Assembly (NCBI GenBank): GCA_022702705.1
Contig: CM040430.1
Span: 76,325,239-76,389,238, forward strand
Reading direction: 5' to 3'
Source: Papilionanthe hookeriana x Papilionanthe teres
Lineage: Eukaryota; Streptophyta; Magnoliopsida; Asparagales; Orchidaceae
DNA: 64,000 nt
Positions within the stretch are counted from its first letter, which is position 1. The number at the start of each line of letters is the position of its first letter. This document shows positions 10,121 to 22,035 of the stretch, one piece after another. The position numbers and the translations under genes are program-made. The notes under the pieces were generated by a model. The model saw only the letters and a program-made list of their open reading frames with translations. It ran no database searches and was not told where the DNA came from.

Positions 10121-11777
10121 TTTTTATATTGTTGTATAGAATTAGGATCGGGCATGTATATGCGGAGTCCGACCGCTTTTACTGCTTTTCCTGGGATATG
10201 TCGCCGGTCCAGCGGCATTTTGGCCTCTTTTAATTTATTATGGAGTGCTTTCCTTCTTGCTTTTATTGCATATTTGCATGCCTGCATGTGTTTTCCTTGT
10301 TTCTTTCTGTGATCTGGGACTTCACGATACCATTTAAGCTCTTTAAGGACCTTAAAATTGTAAACTTTATATGTTAATAATCCTAATAAAATATTCAAGA
10401 TAAATGAATTTTAGGATTAAAATATTCAAGATTTTAAAATCTACACTTTTACTTTCTTGCATGGCCTTCGGGCCGGATTTTAAATGGGTTGCATTGCATG
10501 GCTATCACCCAAGTCATACTAATAGAGCCTCCACATTATTTAAAGACCGCTCTCGATAATCTGCATTCATATTTGCATGTCCCGAGGAGGAGTCCCCGTG
10601 CTTCTCCAACTCGATCGGCCTGCAAGATACCTTTATAGGTGGTTGTCTAGTGCGCACAGGGTGTTAGAAGGCTCCCGAGCCCGGACGGGGTGTAAGTCCT
10701 TTGTTTGGAGCATTTCCAGCCTTGTAGCCGAACCTCTCTTCGCTTCTTTCTCCGAGGCATCCTCGCCACTTTGGCAGGTGTGAGACCCACCTCTTGGAGC
10801 TCCAGCTTATAGTCATATGATAGAGTTTTCTTCCTCTGACCTTAGGGCTACCGAGGCCTCCGTGGATAATACAATTCTTGGATTGCTGACCGGGGATCTC
10901 AGGACGTGTTGGGTCGACTACCTTTGCGTCCAGGTAGACTTTTGGTCCTACTGCTTGGGATGACGGGTCCATGGTACCCCAACTTGGCTACCTCTACCCC
11001 TTTAGGATTACTCCTGCATTCCTTTGACTACCCCTTTTGAACCACTTCGCTCCTTGACTTCGTTGATATCATTTTGACGGTCCGATGCCGATGAGCTGCC
11101 GCCCATTTGGGATACGACGATTTTTCCTCTGCCTTTATGGCCGAATGTGCTTTGACATGTTGGGATATCCCCATCGAGATGATTTAGGTTATTCTATGGG
11201 TCTCGTATGCTGATGAGTCCGTTACCCATTCGGGGACCGTGAAAGACTCACTCTCTTCCCCGTAGTCTAGCGGGAGCTTTGAAAGCATCGTGGCCTTCCC
11301 ACACGGAATAATCTTCCTTTGAGTACCTATTGCCCCAGATTCATGATACTATAAGCGAAACTCCTTTTATCGAGAGTATTCTTGGGTACCCCCAAGATGT
11401 AATTAACCAAGTGGGATACGTCCCCTTGGGAGTGGTCTTGACCCCAAAACAGGCACCTACACCTGACTCTCTGGTTATGGGTAGTCTACGTAGGCATTCT
11501 TTCGCGGATATTAGTTTAAGGTGCTTTTTGCCCAATCTTGTTTGGGCGGACACACTTAACCTATCCTTGCGAGGTTTATCGCACGTAGGCTCTCCACGTT
11601 TTGCGTTTTCTCTTGTTTGTCACATTGTCGTATGTCCCTTCTTATTCGGTTCCTCTCCTCTTTGAATCACTTATCTGATTCGGGAGGGAGATTTATTCGA
11701 ATGTGGGAAGTATATGATGATCGACAGGCTGGCGACTCCTTCTAAAATAAAAGAGAGAAAAACGAACGAAAACAGAA

Positions 11778-11795
11778 TGGCGACTCTGCTGGGGA
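11778..11795 (+). other. Primer-binding site of giant element
   Basis: TGGCGACTCTGCTGGGGA starts four bases after the LTR end (CA at 11773-11774). TGG at the start fits pairing to a tRNA CCA end. A second near-identical copy lies at 11864-11881. Confidence 0.75.
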
Positions 11796-11863
11796 TGAGT
11801 TTCTCTCTCCATGCTTGGAGTTTTCGCTTATGAGTCTTGTGAATCCCAGCGTATTCGCAAGAA

Positions 11864-11881
11864 TGGCGACTCCGCTGGGGA
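11864..11881 (+). repeat. Second primer-binding-site copy
   Basis: TGGCGACTCCGCTGGGGA repeats the primer site 86 bp downstream with one change. Flanking bases (AGAA before, TGAGT.TCTCTCT after) are also shared, so a segment of about 86 bp was duplicated. A partial copy (TGGCGACTCC) lies inside the LTR end at about 11730. Confidence 0.8.
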
Positions 11882-14800
11882 TGAGTCTCTCTCTTCGTAC
11901 TTGGAGTTACGCTTTTTGGGGTTATAACCTCTCTCCATGCTAGGAATTTTGCTCATATTATCGTAACCTGGTTCTCTTTCTTCGAGTCACAGTTGAGCCT
12001 TTTTGTGAGACTTTGGTTTTCAGTCCATGTGTCAGTTGCTAGGGGTAGCAACTCGATGCATTCTGTCCCTTCTCTCACCTTCGACATTTCGGTTGCAGCA
12101 TTATCGCTTGCATCGATGCTGTTGTAGTTTTGTGATTGGTTTCTTGACCTTTCCTTATTTTTTATCGTTGTCCCTCTTTGCCCCGCTACGCGGAAGAGCA
12201 GAAAGATGGATATGATCGCTGCCGCCAGACAGAACTCTTTCCCCTCTCCCCGAGCTTTTCTGTGCTCATGAGGGCGTCATAACCTTCAGTTCCTTCGAGC
12301 ACCCTATGGGATTACCCCACGTAATCCTAAGCCCTCTGAGGCATTTACTCAGTGCCCTTCCCCTTAAAAGGAGAGACGTGCATATTGAGTCGTTTTTACG
12401 CCCTCTCAGGCGTGTTGCTCTGTGCCCTCACCCTTAAAGAATGAGTCGTGCATATCAAGTTGTTCCTACGCCCTCTGAGGCTTTTTCCTCCGTGTCCTAC
12501 CCCTTAAAAGAGGAGTCGTACACATTTAGCTGTTTTTGCTGCAGTGGCTCACGTCACGCCCGCTTCTTTTGTAAAAAGAGGCCGTCGCTAGAAAGCGATT
12601 TGCCGCCACACCTAACAATCTTTTCTAGACTTGTCCCTCCGTGTTCTCACGTATCTCTCTGTCATAGGCAGGTGAGTCTTCCTCTAGCAGTAGGTTTGTC
12701 ACTGTTGTCATCATTGTGACTTCTGTCTCGACTTTCTTTTTGTTCCGGTTTCCCCTGAGGATCTACCTGCTCTTGATTAGGCTGGAAGGTTAGGAGGACT
12801 AGAAATAGATTGCTGTAAATTTTGCAGCATGTTCTGCTTTAGGATTCTATACCCATTCCGACTTCAGTTTAAGAGGTGCCTTTGACCCTCGAATTGTAAG
12901 TCATTTTTGCTACTGTTCCCGGTTGTGCGGACCACGTCCCCACCGGATGCTTGCTACGTGCCCTCCTTTGAAAAGGAGGAGTTGTGCATGTGACACTTCT
13001 TTCGTTGTAGTAGCTAGTATCAGTGCTACTTTTTCCTTAAGGAAGAGGCTGGTACTAGATGGCGATGCGCTACGACGTACTTTCTCGTCTTCTCATCTCT
13101 CTTGTAGTCCTTCCATATATTGAGAATTTCCATCATCGCATATGTTGGAGCGCTACAGTTGCATTTTACAATGCAGTGTTCAGCAGTGTGGATAGGGTCC
13201 CCGCCACAACTTGTTTTGGTTCCGGCCCGAGATTGACACTAAATCTCGTTGGATGAGAATCACCTTTTTCATCCTCTGGCGGTGTAGACTGGGTCCCCGC
13301 TATGAGTTGTTCTGATTCCAACACGGGATGACGCTCAGATCCTATTGGCTAAGAATCGTTTCACTTCTCTGTCTGGTTATGCTAATTATTCTTCAGCCAT
13401 GATAGCTGTAAGTGCTCTCCCTCCTTAAGATGCAGATTGCTCTAAAACTGCGGTCCATATTGATGACTCCACTACGGATCTCCTTGCCAAGAAGATTATT
13501 GAAGCAGTTTTCCTCTATGAGGACTGGGTCCTTTTCCTTGAAAGAAGTTCCTTACCCGAATTCTTCAGATGTCTGAGCAAACTTCTTTGTCCTTCTTATC
13601 CTTTAGGCCCTCGTAGTAGGAGACCGGGGTTTGCCTGTCGGTCCGTTGCGAGACCGGGATATTTTATTTTTGTTGTGCATGCTACAAGACCCGCCGAGGT
13701 GTTGCATGGGACCATTAGTGTGGTACTTAGGGCCATTGCTTCAGATGTTATACCAGTTATCATTGATGATCTTGTTGTAGCGGCTTCACTCGCATTTGAT
13801 GTGCCCACTCTTTCCACAAGTCATAAGGAAAATGTTGTGGCTTCCTCTTCATTACACTAGATGAATTTGTCTTACGTTGATTAAGAGAGATACGGGGAAT
13901 ACCCCCATCAATTCTCATCTTATTTGAGGATAGAAATTGATTGCCTTACCTCGGCGAATACCCAATGGGTTAGGCAAAATCTTGCCACCACGTCTCTTGA
14001 TATCCCGATGCTGCATGTGGAATGACTTTCTACATTTGACGGTGACGGGTTTACTTGCCTTTACTTTGAAAAGTGTTTAATTCTACATCATTCATTTATT
14101 GAGCAAAGCTAAAATGGATGTTTTATACTCTGATTGGGGGATGCCCCCAAAATCTCTTGTTGGTGACATGTTGTATCGATTAGACTACGTCGCTAGTCTC
14201 AGTCGATCCATGTTTTAGCTAGGATACACATCTCCTCGACTATTGAGAGTGCCTCATTTGATTTGAGCTATGTTTCCCTTTTAGCTAGGCTCTTGATGAG
14301 AGCATTTTGTTGCTAAGACCATCCTACATGTCTAAGCATTTGATTTAGTCAGTTACTTCGAACCTGACTAGGATTTGGTGCGTCACCTATCCAGAACCTT
14401 ATCGACTTTCGATTATGTTCTTGGTGAGAAAGCATCATTATGAGATTGATCAATCTCCCATATCCAATCTCATGGAATGTTTTGTTTGACTTGGTTGATT
14501 TTTATCACCCTATCGATGATCATGTTGAACTGATTAGAATACATTGTATCTACAATCAGCCCATGATTCATCGGGATACCTCGATATCTGACGTTACCGG
14601 TTAGACCTCTCTACTTGTCTAACTGAAATATCTCTTGATGCTCCGACTCCACTTTCTAGAGGTTGTTGAGATGGTTTCGAAAGGAATCGCTCTACGTAGT
14701 TGATCTTATCTTGGATTTGCCTTTGATGATTCTCAAGGTTGAATCTAGGGTAGATTCCGAAGAAGGGTTTAAGCCAAACCATGTATAAACCTTCTTAAGA

Positions 14801-15719
14801 CTTGCAAATCTTCATGGTTTAGGGGATGGGAACTAAGTCTTGACGACCAAGTCCCTTAATTTAATGAATTTTTACCTAAGTCCACGACCAAGTCCCTTAA
14901 TTTAATGAATTTTTACCTAAGTCCTGAGAACACCTCAGAATGACTAGATGGGTGTTATTGAGATGTGAGTAGTTTTAGAGGCTATTTAGATCTCTTACTT
15001 TTCCATTCAGTTAAACTGATGGGGTCTTGACAAGTAATGAGTCATAAAATCCTAAGAATCTTTATTCGGGAGATTTTTGAATGAGTAGAAATTACTTTAT
15101 AACAAAAAGAAGCTCACCAGATATAGCCATTCTCAGGAAAATAAAAAGTGTGAAATGCTTCAAAAAAATAAAATAAAATAAAAAGAAGAAGAAAAAAATG
15201 ATTAACACTCCTGAGATGAAGCTTGAGGTGAGTGGAAAAATCAGAAATTTCAACATAAAGAGTTTGCTGATTTCAAAATTCTCCTGATTAAGATCCTTAG
15301 GATATTTTGTTCAGAGATTTGTTTAAGTGACATTGGGATGATTGATAAATCAGTGATGGATTTAAAGAAATCTCCAAAACGAAACATTTTCTTAACACCC
15401 TGATACGAATGATGAGGCCTATTTGGGATAAGGGTGAAAAGAATTAAAGGACAGGGGCTAGGGAAAAGTACTCAAGGAAAATCCCACATGTACCTGAATT
15501 TTGCAAAATATCATATTTTGTGTTGTATATCTGGTCATTCTAGGATGCCTTTATGAAAGTTCTTTGTTCCAGATCAGTTTGGTATGTCATGCCAAATCCT
15601 TCCCGATAAAGGCTTAGCCCATGATATTTAAATAAAAAAAAAGAAAAAATATTCTGATAAGCTCTATAAAAAACTAATATGCCAATAAAAAAAATATATG
15701 TATGGCATGAAAGGCTCCT
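11882..15719. other. Interior of giant element, first part, non-coding
   Basis: I see no protein gene. Supported structures are about three 66-bp units (12335-12530) built on CGCCCTCTGAGGC and CCTTAAAAG, two units of about 97 bp with GGGTCCCCGC (13186-13355), and a near-perfect 41-bp tandem duplication (14843-14924). The rest is mixed sequence with short chance frames. Confidence 0.6.
14843..14924. repeat. 41-bp tandem duplication
   Basis: The unit beginning ACGACCAAGTCCCTTAATTT occurs twice head to tail with essentially no differences, so it is recent compared with the surrounding degenerate arrays. Confidence 0.9.
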
Positions 15720-16255
15720 AGAAGCTTTGTGGGCTCTACACCCATTACCTTTTCACGCTTTATGCATCGACCCTCTGGGTCCGGTGGCCTTTCCTTTGGA
15801 AGAATGGCTTGCCTTCTCGTGGGCTCTTCACCCACTACCTTTTCACGCTCCATGCGTCGACCCTCTGGGTCCGGCGGCCCTTCCTTTGGAAGAAAGGCTT
15901 GCTTTCTCGTGGGCTCTTCACCCATTAGTTTACACTCTATGTGTCGACCCTCTAGGTCCGACAGTCCTTCCTCGGAAGTTGACTTGCCTTTTTGTGTGTG
16001 GACTTTTCATCCACCACCCTTACACGTTATGTATCAACCCTCTGGGTTCGGCAGCCCTTCCTTCAGAAGAAAAGCTTGCCATCTCGTAGGTTGTTCACCC
16101 ACTACCTTTATGCTCTACACGTCGACCCTCGGGTCCTACAATCCTTCATTAGAAGTTGAGTTGCCTTCTGCATGAGTTTCATCCATCTATTTTACGCCTC
16201 GCGCGTTGACCTTCAGGGTCCAGTAGCCCTTCATCTGAAAGTTGAGCTACCATTC
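15720..16255. repeat. Tandem array, six units of about 89 bp
   Basis: Each unit has the order CTCTTCACCCAC, then CACGCTCCATGCGTCGACCC, CTCTGGGTCCGGCGG, then CTTCCTTTGGAAGAAAGGCT. Two overlapping frames stay open through the array and so encode repeated peptides. That is a consequence of a period near a multiple of three and is not evidence for a gene. Confidence 0.85.
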
Positions 16256-18844
16256 TTGCTAATTATTGCAAATGGATTTCATCCAATTCCCCCTATCAAT
16301 GGGCGATACTTGAAGAGATATTTGCTTAAGCCTCTTTTTCATCTACTCAATGTACTTTATAAGCAAATTATTTTTAAAGCACATGCACTTTGTAATCCAG
16401 TTTTTGGAGCAATAAAGAATGTGCATTTCACAATCTCTTCATTATGTGAGTTTCTTATGGAGATTACCATGCATTCATCAAAAGATCATCCAAAGCTAAC
16501 AACAGTTTCATGTAGGAGAAAACTTGTATTTCTCTTACTTTAATTGTTGGTTTGCATTTCGGGCAAAGTGGAAGTCTTACGAGCGGCTTATACCTGGTGC
16601 AGCCACCAATCTCTATAAGAGAAGTCTCGCTTTTCTCTTACATTGTCTTTCGTCGATCCGCTCTATGTAGGGTCCGAAGACTACTACTCCCGCCCGACAC
16701 GAGTTTGGTTGATATGCACGTCTTGTTCATCTTTATGAATGAGGATACGTGCCTGTCACACTCGCTTTGAATGAATGCGGTTGAGATCCTTCTATGGATA
16801 TGGTTTAGCTTAAAAGCTAGACATTTTTGTGGGTAGACCATCGTCATACTCTAACACCCCATGTTGTACATCCCCATAGTGTGAGCAGTTCTTATTGCTT
16901 TGTCGGGAAAATGCATGTTGCAACGGCTACAACACTCAAATTACCTAGCCGATCTATGCCTAAGCGGAGTACCTTAGTACCCGCATTAAAATCCTTAAGT
17001 TGGCTCACCTCATCGGGTGCGTTGACAGGAGCCCCTTCTACATGTTGAGCTACCTTTGTTTCCCTCATGTAAGAGCCACTCTATAAGCCTTTGAGGAATC
17101 CCCTTTGGGGGACGTTTTTTCTGAGATGAGCCATTGTGTTCATCTATTTACTGGGTTCGATCACTTTGCGGTACCCTTCTAGCAGGAATTACCCTGTCAA
17201 TTTTGTGGAATCCCCAGTGAAAGTCTCGCTTAACAAACTCCTGGCTAAGATATCCCATGTGGGTTGGACCACTCAGTCCACCTGATTTGAGTGATTCGCT
17301 GCTTTACCAGTAGGCATGTCGTATCAGCTAAAATGTTCACTCACATAGTTGATCCGTTCCTAATCGAGATCTTCAATGCCCGATCTGATTGTAAATCTTT
17401 CCTCGATAAGGACTACTTTGCTTATTTGTGAGGAAATTTTCAGCGGGGTCTACGCTTAGTCTTGGCTTACTAAAGCACCCCGAGGATGGACATTTATGCA
17501 TCTAGCCCTCGATACCTCTCTGGTATTTTGACGGATTTGGCTGACTTTGCTCACCATCTCGAAGTGCGTGTTGCAATAACTCGAGTACTATGTAGTCTCG
17601 ATTAGTCCATGCTTAAGACATGTATCTTTATGCCCATAAAAAAAATCCCCTGCAATGGTCATATAGAATTCTTATAGAGGGATCACCTGAAATCCCCACT
17701 GTGGGTCACTTTGCCGAAAAATCATGCACAAGTGTTACGAGGTCGGAATACTCTGCGCATCCGACACGTTTTGATGCTTCTTCTGATTGGTTTGAGCTTG
17801 TTCACCATGTTAGAATGAGATATGCAAGTCCCCACAAAGCATTGGCAGAACGTTTAAGGTATCTCCAACGCGAGTCTTCCCGTGGGTACGTTTCGAGATC
17901 GCCTCTTCAGCGATCCCTTCAACTTGGTTGATCTTACTCACCATGTCAAGTTGCATGTTGCGTTAATTTGAGTTCCATGCTAGCTCGATTAGTACATGCT
18001 TAAGTCAGGTATTATCACACGTAAAACTCCTCGACGCGAGTCATATCTCTAGTACTTCTGATGCACCCTAGCGGTTAGACCGTTCTAGGTCGTATAACCA
18101 GTTGTAATCCTCGATCTCTTTGGTTGGTTCTGTCCGCCTCCTCGAGTACCATGTTGTATTAGCTTAACGACCGATCCATGGATCTCCTAGCAAAAGTTGC
18201 TTTGCTAGTGCTCGTAGAAGCACCCTTATGGTTATACCATCCCGGTTATGTAACCATGTCTTTATCTCGATTGTTGTGGTTAGCTTTGTCCGCCACGTCG
18301 AGCAACATGTTGTATTGGCTTTACCACTGATCCGTGCTTTTTCGGGACATTTCAATATCTGACTATATTCTGAGCATGTTACTTCAGGCTATTCGGCTAT
18401 ATGCTTGCTCGCTTGATGCAGGGTCAGGATACATATCTCCTGCACCATTTTACATGGCATAGGTAGGATGAATACCTCCTATTTGATATTCGACTTGGCT
18501 GATTCTATTCACCATGTCAGGTTGCATGTCGTACTAATCCGAGCTCTATGCTAGTCCGATTAGTCCATGCTTAAGCAGGGTATTCTCACGCCCGCAAACT
18601 CTTCAGCAAGAGTTACCCCGCTCAGGTCCGTAAGGTACTATGAGGTTGGATCGCTTTGTTCATCCGACCCCCTTCGACGCCGTGATGCGTTGGTTAGGAC
18701 TACTTCAGATGGTCAACCGATCCGTGTCCAGTCGCGATATTTTGATATCTGTCGATACCATGACGTTGTGTACGGTAGGACTGCTTTTCTCGGATTCACC
18801 GACCCGTCTTGGATTGCTAGACTGCTTTGCTCAGCTAGCGCTTG
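16256..18844. other. Interior of giant element, middle part, non-coding
   Basis: I see no gene. A block of about 80 bp containing CGATTAGTCCATGCTTAAG recurs in degenerate form near 17590, 17970 and 18550, and other short words repeat irregularly. It looks like old, scrambled array sequence. Confidence 0.5.
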
Positions 18845-19640
18845 ACAACTGTCGAACCATACGACGTTCTAGTCGGTTCTTTTATGAGAGTGTCTCGTCT
18901 CATGACGATCCTTTGGCTCCATAGCCATATACTACGATGTTACTCGAGTCATACGACGTTCTAGTCAGCTCTACTATGAGAACATCCTGTCTTCGGACAT
19001 TGTCGGCTTTATTGCCACCTGCCAGGACGTCGCATATGTTAAAAACCTCTTCGCTTGGCCTTACCGACCTGTCTCAGATTGCTATACTACTTTGTCCATC
19101 TAGCATTTGACACCTCTCGAACCATACGACGTTCTAGTCGGTTCCATCATGAGGGTGTCTCATCTCTTGACGATTTGTTGGCTCCATAGCCACCTCCTAC
19201 GATGTGCCTCGAGCCACACGACGTTCTAGTCTGCTCTATTGTCAGGACATCTTGTATTTTTACATCTCCGGCTCTATAGCCACATACTCTGATGCTTCTC
19301 AGACCACACGACGTTCTAGTCAGTCCTTCTATGAGAACATCACGTCATACTACATTTTTAGCTTTATTGCTAGGCTTCTCAGCCAACCTACCTACCTACC
19401 TCGCAACGAGCGACATAAGGCCCGACGGCAGTCCTCATGCATAGTGTAGGCGTTCGAGGTTCTAAAACCTTGGTTGCTTCGAGGTCACGCCTTAACGACC
19501 TCTGAACCCGCTTTCCAGATAGGATGTAAGTCTCAAGTGCTTTCCTCATGGATGACTTCTCTAGTTTTGGCTTCTCAGCCATCCAAATTTGGTGCTTCTC
19601 GGACCACATGGTGTTCTAGTCGGTTCTTTCATAAGAGCAT
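18845..19640. repeat. Tandem array, about 90-bp units
   Basis: The word ACGACGTTCTAGTC recurs at about 18861, 18953, 19125, 19218 and 19298, with a changed copy near 19608, each followed by TATGAGAACATC-like sequence. Spacing is near 90 bp or twice that. Confidence 0.8.
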
Positions 19641-19689
19641 TTCGTTGCTTGATGTCATAGCTTTGTTGCTCGGCTTCCTAGCCAGCCTT

Positions 19690-20500
19690 CGCTACCTCTG
19701 AGGTGATGATGTAAAACTCTTAGTATTCATCAAAGATGTAGTGCGGGTGTTGAGGCACGCACCTCGATCAGTTCGCAGGAGGGATCGAGTCTCTTGACTC
19801 TCCTTCCTAACTGATCGATGCGGACTAGTACTCGTGGGGGTAGCGAAGTCCATCTGGCATTCCCCTCTCGATCTAGTCAACCTATTACTGCTTAGTGAGT
19901 GATGTGAGGCCCCATGACATTCCTTATTAAAGTGACAGGCGGCTTTCTAGCCAACCTTCCTTCCTCTCATGAGCGACGTAAAATCTATACGACAGTCCTC
20001 ATTGATGGAGCGCGGGTGTTGAGGTACGCACCTCGATTAGTTCGCAAGAGGTACTGGAGTCTCATGGCTCTCCTTCTTAACTGATCAATGCGGACTGGTC
20101 CTCAGAGGCGAATTGAAGACCGCTGACATTCTCCTCTTGATCTAGTCAACCTATTACCGCTTAGTGAGCGATGTGAGGCCCCATGGCATTCCTCATTAAA
20201 GTGATAGGCGGCTTTCTAGCCAACCTTCCTTCCTCTCATGAGCGACGTAAAATCTATACTACAGTCCTCATTGATGGAGCGCGGGTGTTGAGGTACGCAC
20301 CTCGATCAGTTCGCAGGAGGGATCGGAGTCTCTTGACTCTCCCTCCTAACTGATTAATGCGGACTAGTCCTCAGATGCGAACTTTACGACATTCCTTCTC
20401 GATCTAGTCAACTTGCTACCGCTTAATGTGCGATGTGATGCCCGACAATCCTCATTAAAGTAACAGGCGGCTCCCTAGCCAACCTGCCTTCCGCTCATGT
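19690..20500. repeat. Tandem array, three units of 269 bp
   Basis: GCGGGTGTTGAGG occurs at 19743, 20012 and 20281, exactly 269 bp apart. Units share GCACCTCGATCAGTTCGCA, CTCGATCTAGTCAACC and GGCGGCTTTCTAGCCAACC. Confidence 0.92.
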
Positions 20501-20559
20501 GTAACATGAAGCCCGACGGTCCTCATCAATAATGTGCAGGCATTTGAGGTTTTAGACCC

Positions 20560-20950
20560 TCAGTATTGTGTGTTCATGACCCTGTGGCCCCTGAACCACC
20601 GAGTAGAGTCACGTCTCTATGACCTCTGAATTCACCTATAGGTTACGCCTCTACGGCCTCTGAACCTGTTTTTGTGGTTATGCCTCCATGGCCCCTGAAC
20701 CACATTGTTGAGTCATGCCATTGCGGCCCCTGAACTCATTTGTAGGTCATGTCTCTCTGGCCCTTGAACCTACTGGGCGTGGTCATGCCTCTGCGGCCTC
20801 TGAACCACTTTTCTGAGTCATGCCTCTACGGCCCCTGAACTCATTCGTAAGTCATGCCTTTACGACCACTGAACCTGCGGGCGTGGTTATGCCTCTACGG
20901 CCTCGAACCACTTTTCGGGTCATGCCATTATGGCCTCCGAACCCATTGTA
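20560..20950. repeat. Short tandem array with a three-unit higher order
   Basis: About eleven units contain GTCATGCCTCTACGGCC followed by CTGAAC, each near 40-45 bp. The word after CTGAAC cycles through three types (CCAC, TCAT, CCTA/CCTG), so the array is built of triplets. Confidence 0.8.
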
Positions 20951-21158
20951 GGGGTGGATATAAGTCGCGTGTGCATTCCTCCCTATCCCCCTAGAAGTGG
21001 ATATGGCTCTAGCGGCTTTTCTTCTCTAGGGTAATTGGCTCTTTTTGGTCGCTTAGGTTGTGTAGCCTCATTACTAACACTGGGCTTAATAAAAAATTGA
21101 GCAGCTTCCAACAAGTGCACTGTGCCTTAACTGCGCAGCACACTTGTTGGGGGTCCTT
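20951..21158 (+). other. End of giant-element interior with weak polypurine tract
   Basis: Just before the 3' LTR is TTGTTGGGGGTCCTT. The run of G could serve as the plus-strand primer, but it is short and pyrimidine-interrupted, so the assignment is weak. Confidence 0.4.
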
Positions 21159-21838
21159 TGTTGGCATCAATTTTTGATGTCAGAAGTGTAGGAGGTCCAC
21201 TCGAGCGCTATGGAACATTGCTTGATGTATGTGTTGATTATCGTAGCTCCAGACATTCATTTGTAACCTTTCAGCTCGTGTTGAGGGGCACGTAACCAGG
21301 GTCATTCTGTTAGGCTTTAACATTCGCTAGGCGAAGGCCGGTCGACATTTCACACATCAGATGAATTTGGTCAGGTCGACAGGTGTTACTCGTCGAGTAG
21401 CGCGGGAAATTGGCTCAAATTGGCCTATCCATCAGCAAACTTGTTCAGATGACCCCTAACGATGAAACGGACCACGCGAGTGTGTCTGAGACGTCGATAT
21501 TACGTAGGGAGGATGTTTATCTCGCTACGGCTTGACAGACGGGCTAAATATATGCAAATTATCATTTTTTGCCCAATCGTAAAAAAGTCACTAAACGGAT
21601 CACACGATTGTGTCTGAGACGCCGATTTTACCTACGGAGGATGTTCATTTTGCTACGACATCGTGGGCAGGCTTAAAATATGTGAATTATCCTTTTTAAC
21701 CAAATCACTCAAAAAGTGGCCGAGCGGCCGAATGACTCTGGATGACGAAGCGGACCACGCTAGTGAGTCCGAACATCGATTTTACCCAGGAAATATGTTC
21801 ATTTCACTCGCGATGATGTATCCGATAAAAAACGGGAG

Positions 21839-21895
<57 letters not shown>

Positions 21896-21984
21896 CAATA
21901 AAAACAAAAAAAAATCTTATCTCCTCTCCTTATCTCATGCATGTGCTGCAGCCCTCTCTCTCTTTTTTATGATATGCACTATAT

Positions 21985-22035
<51 letters not shown>

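Larger units (their letters stand above)
6299..11774 (+). repeat. 5' LTR of giant element (5476 bp)
   Basis: It aligns end to end with 21159-26664. In order it holds an AAT/ATT microsatellite (about 7005-7080), an AT tract (7166-7193), a TATA-like box (about 7321), a GC-rich gene-leader-like block (7340-7740), a possible splice donor (about 7821), GC-rich repeats (8660-8950), a 37-bp tandem array (9052-9305) and a conserved inverted repeat (10020-10120). Short open frames occur in the GC-rich block, but they are not conserved as protein between the LTR copies, so I do not call genes. Confidence 0.93.

Noticed and set aside
15679..16175. Two overlapping frames of about 140 codons with repeated peptides
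   Set aside because: Produced by the 89-bp array; no domain, signal or conserved start.
20560..20950. Regular short repeats that resemble a CRISPR array
   Set aside because: Units are degenerate with no constant repeat and unique spacers; a eukaryotic tandem array within a retrotransposon.
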